DNA of 49,479 nt from Alkalicoccus urumqiensis (lineage in GTDB: Bacteria > Bacillota > Bacilli > Bacillales > Salisediminibacteriaceae), in the NCBI RefSeq assembly GCF_002993335.1, contig NZ_PVNS01000017.1, positions 1 to 49,479 of the forward strand. Reading direction: 5' to 3'. Below the pieces are notes generated by a model that had not been told where the DNA came from, ran no database searches, and was given only the letters and a program-made list of their open reading frames with translations. Made by a program: the position numbers and the translations under genes. Of the stretch, positions 46,314-49,479 are shown one piece after another (within the stretch, counting starts at the first letter, position 1; each line of letters starts with the position of its first letter).

Positions 46314-46680
46314 AGTTTTTGTGCAGGGAATGAAGTTCTACGGCTACCATGGTGCATTTAAAGAAGAAAACGAACTGGGCCAGCGGTTTTACTGTGATGT
46401 CATTATGGAAATGGACTCCGAAACACCGGGCCGCTCGGATGATCTGGACGATACCGTTAATTACGCCCAGGTGTATGAAACCGCCAAAGAAGTGCTGGAA
46501 GGAGAGCCGGTAAAGCTGGTGGAGACGTTAACCCACCGGACGGCTGTACTAATTCTGGAACGTTTTGAGCTGGTAAAAGCCGTGACGATCAAGGTGACGA
46601 AGCCGGATCCGCCGATTCCGGGTCATTACGATGGCGTCGCGGTCGAAATACGGCGCGAACGGGGATTTGAAAAGCAGTGA
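46306..46680 (+). CDS. folB: Dihydroneopterin aldolase
   Basis: FolB cleaves dihydroneopterin to 6-hydroxymethyl-dihydropterin. The 124-residue product has 'MKFYGYHGAFKEENELGQRF' (about 8-27), catalytic Glu in this block, and 'KVTKPDPPIPGHYDGVAVEI' (about 96-115). ATG 46306 follows AGGAGG and starts inside folP. It overlaps folK by GTGA. Confidence 0.96.
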   Translation: MDKVFVQGMKFYGYHGAFKEENELGQRFYCDVIMEMDSETPGRSDDLDDTVNYAQVYETAKEVLEGEPVKLVETLTHRTAVLILERFELVKAVTIKVTKPDPPIPGHYDGVAVEIRRERGFEKQ

Positions 46681-47186
46681 CCGTCCGTGCATTTATCGGT
46701 CTCGGGGCGAATATCGGTGATCCAGTGACACAGCTGGAGGAAGCCCTGGAACTGCTCGATAAACACGCGGACATCGATGTTGTCCGCGTGTCTTCTTTTT
46801 ATCAGACGGCCCCGGTCGGCGTCTTGGACCAGCCGGACTTCACCAATGCCTGCTGCGAAATTTCGACATCCCTTCAGCCGCTCGATCTTCTCTCCTTTCT
46901 GCAGGAAGTGGAGCAGGAGCTCGGCAGGATCCGTGAAAAGCGGTGGGGCCCGCGCACACTGGACCTTGACATTTTGCTCTTTGGAGAAGAAAATATAAAG
47001 TTGGAATCGCTCATCGTTCCCCATCCACGCATGCACGAACGTGCGTTCGTAATCGTTCCGCTCGCAGAAATTGCGCCGGACATAGTTGTGCGGGACGGGA
47101 AGACGGCAGCGGAGTGGAAAGAGACGCTGCCCGATGCAGGTGATATCACAAAACGAAGCCCGCAGGATGATATAGAGAACGAGTAA
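46677..47186 (+). CDS. folK: Hydroxymethyl-dihydropterin pyrophosphokinase
   Basis: FolK activates hydroxymethyl-dihydropterin with ATP. The 169-residue product has 'FIGLGANIGDP' near 6-16, 'QTAPVG', and 'RWGPRTLDLDILLFGEE' with the metal-binding aspartates. The start is GTG overlapping the folB stop. In B. subtilis yazB and dusB lie between folK and lysS; here only 101 bases separate them. Confidence 0.96.
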   Translation: MTVRAFIGLGANIGDPVTQLEEALELLDKHADIDVVRVSSFYQTAPVGVLDQPDFTNACCEISTSLQPLDLLSFLQEVEQELGRIREKRWGPRTLDLDILLFGEENIKLESLIVPHPRMHERAFVIVPLAEIAPDIVVRDGKTAAEWKETLPDAGDITKRSPQDDIENE

Positions 47187-47227
47187 GCGGGAGCCGGAGC
47201 GTGTTCCGGTCCTATAACAGAAGTTAG

Positions 47228-48790
<1,563 letters not shown>

Positions 48791-48810
48791 GCAGTAGAAT
48801 AGAAACAGCG

Positions 48811-48853
48811 AAAGACTGCCTGTAGTGAACATTCACTGCGGGCAGTCTTTTAT
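48811..48853 (+). terminator. Terminator after lysS
   Basis: AAAGACTGCC (48811-48820) pairs with GGCAGTCTTT (48841-48850), with an inner AGTG/CACT stem, followed by a short T-rich stretch. Confidence 0.85.
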
Positions 48854-49226
48854 ATTGGAGGTAAGAAAGTAGACCATTCGATTGGGAACCCTTCCGTCAG
48901 TATAAAACGAAGCAGAGGTGCACACGGCGTTCTGCAGTCAGATGAGGCGGAGCGTTTGTTCGCAGGTGGAGCGGGGTTTCATACGGACGCAAATTTATAT
49001 AGAAGGAAAGAAAGTCCGCACCTGCATTTCTATTTAAAGAAAAAGTGCACAGCAGCAGAATCTTCTTACTCGAGCCGCCCGTTCAATGTCTTTAAAGAAA
49101 ATAGAAAAGCGGCAGATAAGGAAAAAATAACGGGACCGAAATATAGAAGGAAAAACAGTGGCGGGACACTACATATAGAACAAGAAAAAAAGAAACGAAA
49201 AAAATAAATTTGATTTTAGAAAATCC
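48854..49226. other. Non-coding stretch between lysS and the rRNA operon
   Basis: I see no supported gene. The last 70 bases are very A/T-rich (around 49170-49226), as expected for an UP element in front of rrn P1. The motif TATAGAAGGAAA occurs twice with little change (near 48998 and 49142); its meaning is unclear. Confidence 0.5.
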
Positions 49227-49256
49227 TTGTCAAAGCAAAACAGAACGTGCTATATT
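49227..49256 (+). promoter_or_regulatory. rRNA operon promoter P1
   Basis: TTGTCA (49227-49232), 18-bp spacer, TATATT (49251-49256), with an A/T-rich upstream region. A GTCGCC sequence lies just downstream, as it does at P2. Confidence 0.8.
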
Positions 49257-49319
49257 ATTATCTGTCGCCGCGGAAAGCAGAGCGGCAGAGCGCTTCTGAA
49301 AAAAACAACAAAAAAGTTG

Positions 49320-49348
49320 TTGACTCAGAAAAGCTCAAATGGTATATT
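49320..49348 (+). promoter_or_regulatory. rRNA operon promoter P2
   Basis: TTGACT (49320-49325), 17-bp spacer, TATATT (49343-49348), again followed by GTCGCC. Confidence 0.85.
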
Positions 49349-49354
49349 AATTAA

Positions 49355-49479
49355 GTCGCCAAATTGAGCGGCGGAAACGAAAAGCCCTTTGAAAACTAAA
49401 CAAAAGACAAAAGTGAAGGAAAGAGAATGACACATTCTCTGTTCAATTTCAATTTGGAATCTAAGCCAGATTCCGTCTG
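49355..49479 (+). ncRNA. rRNA operon leader (16S rRNA precursor 5' end)
   Basis: The segment CCCTTTGAAAACTAAACAA near 49384 is the boxA-containing leader found before Bacillus 16S rRNA. It is followed by two hairpins (AGAGAATG / CATTCTCT near 49421-49440, and GGAATCT / AGATTCC near 49456-49475). Mature 16S rRNA should start soon after the window ends; none of it is visible here. Confidence 0.85.

Noticed and set aside
48956-49207. An 83-codon frame before the rRNA promoters
   Set aside because: Weak start without a ribosome site, Lys-rich tail produced by the A-rich UP region, and no similarity to anything I know.

Overview
The window is a contiguous piece of a low-copy, origin-proximal chromosome arm from a Firmicute of the family Bacillaceae, with a moderately high G+C content. 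From about 5.4 kb to the end the gene order follows the Bacillus subtilis order from yaaO through tmk, darA, holB, ricT, yabA, rsmI, abrB, metS, yabE, rsmA, veg, ispE, purR, spoVG, glmU, prs, ctc, pth, mfd, divIC, tilS, hprT, ftsH, coaX, hslO, cysK and the folate genes to lysS. It ends in the promoters and leader of an rRNA operon, which is also where an rrn cluster sits in B. subtilis. Many proteins are strongly acidic (the ctc tail, YabE, the FtsH tail), which would suit a halophile or haloalkaliphile. My best guess is a non-spore-forming relative of Salisediminibacterium or Alkalicoccus; this is inference from gene content, not from a database match.

Layout. Bases 1-5.4 kb are an accessory block: a DHFR/RibD-like reductase (minus strand), a DUF5996 protein, a TipAL-type MerR regulator with an internal start, a chemoreceptor broken by one frameshift, and a small membrane protein (minus strand). 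Bases 5.4-11.8 kb hold a PLP decarboxylase (YaaO type), thymidylate kinase, the c-di-AMP receptor DarA, the clamp-loader delta-prime subunit, RicT, YabA and two RNA methyltransferases. Then come abrB (minus), a T-box leader with metS, tatD, a 0.75-kb non-coding stretch holding a 21-bp tandem repeat, yabE, rnmV and rsmA. Bases 19.3-26.3 kb hold veg, ispE, purR, spoVG, glmU, prs, ctc and pth. Bases 26.4-34.2 kb hold mfd, a MATE/MVF-type flippase, a MazG fusion, rqcP, divIC and an S1-domain protein. Bases 34.2-35.5 kb hold a two-gene ThrE-type exporter. Bases 35.5-41.4 kb hold tilS, hprT, ftsH, coaX and hslO; 41.5-42.4 kb is cysK; 42.6-47.2 kb is a tightly overlapped pabB-pabA-pabC-folP-folB-folK operon; then lysS and the rrn promoters.

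The main biological signal is what is missing. At every position where B. subtilis carries a sporulation gene inside this conserved order (yabG, sspF, fin, spoVT, yabP, yabQ, spoIIE), the neighbours are joined directly or by a short spacer, or, at spoIIE, by the ThrE-type pair. Housekeeping genes around the gaps are intact. spoVG and abrB remain, and spoVG keeps a recognisable sigma-H promoter with an upstream A/T-rich block. This suggests that the lineage lost sporulation but kept the AbrB/sigma-H/SpoVG regulatory circuit for other uses.

I found no insertion sequence, prophage, CRISPR array, tRNA gene or clearly new multigene system.
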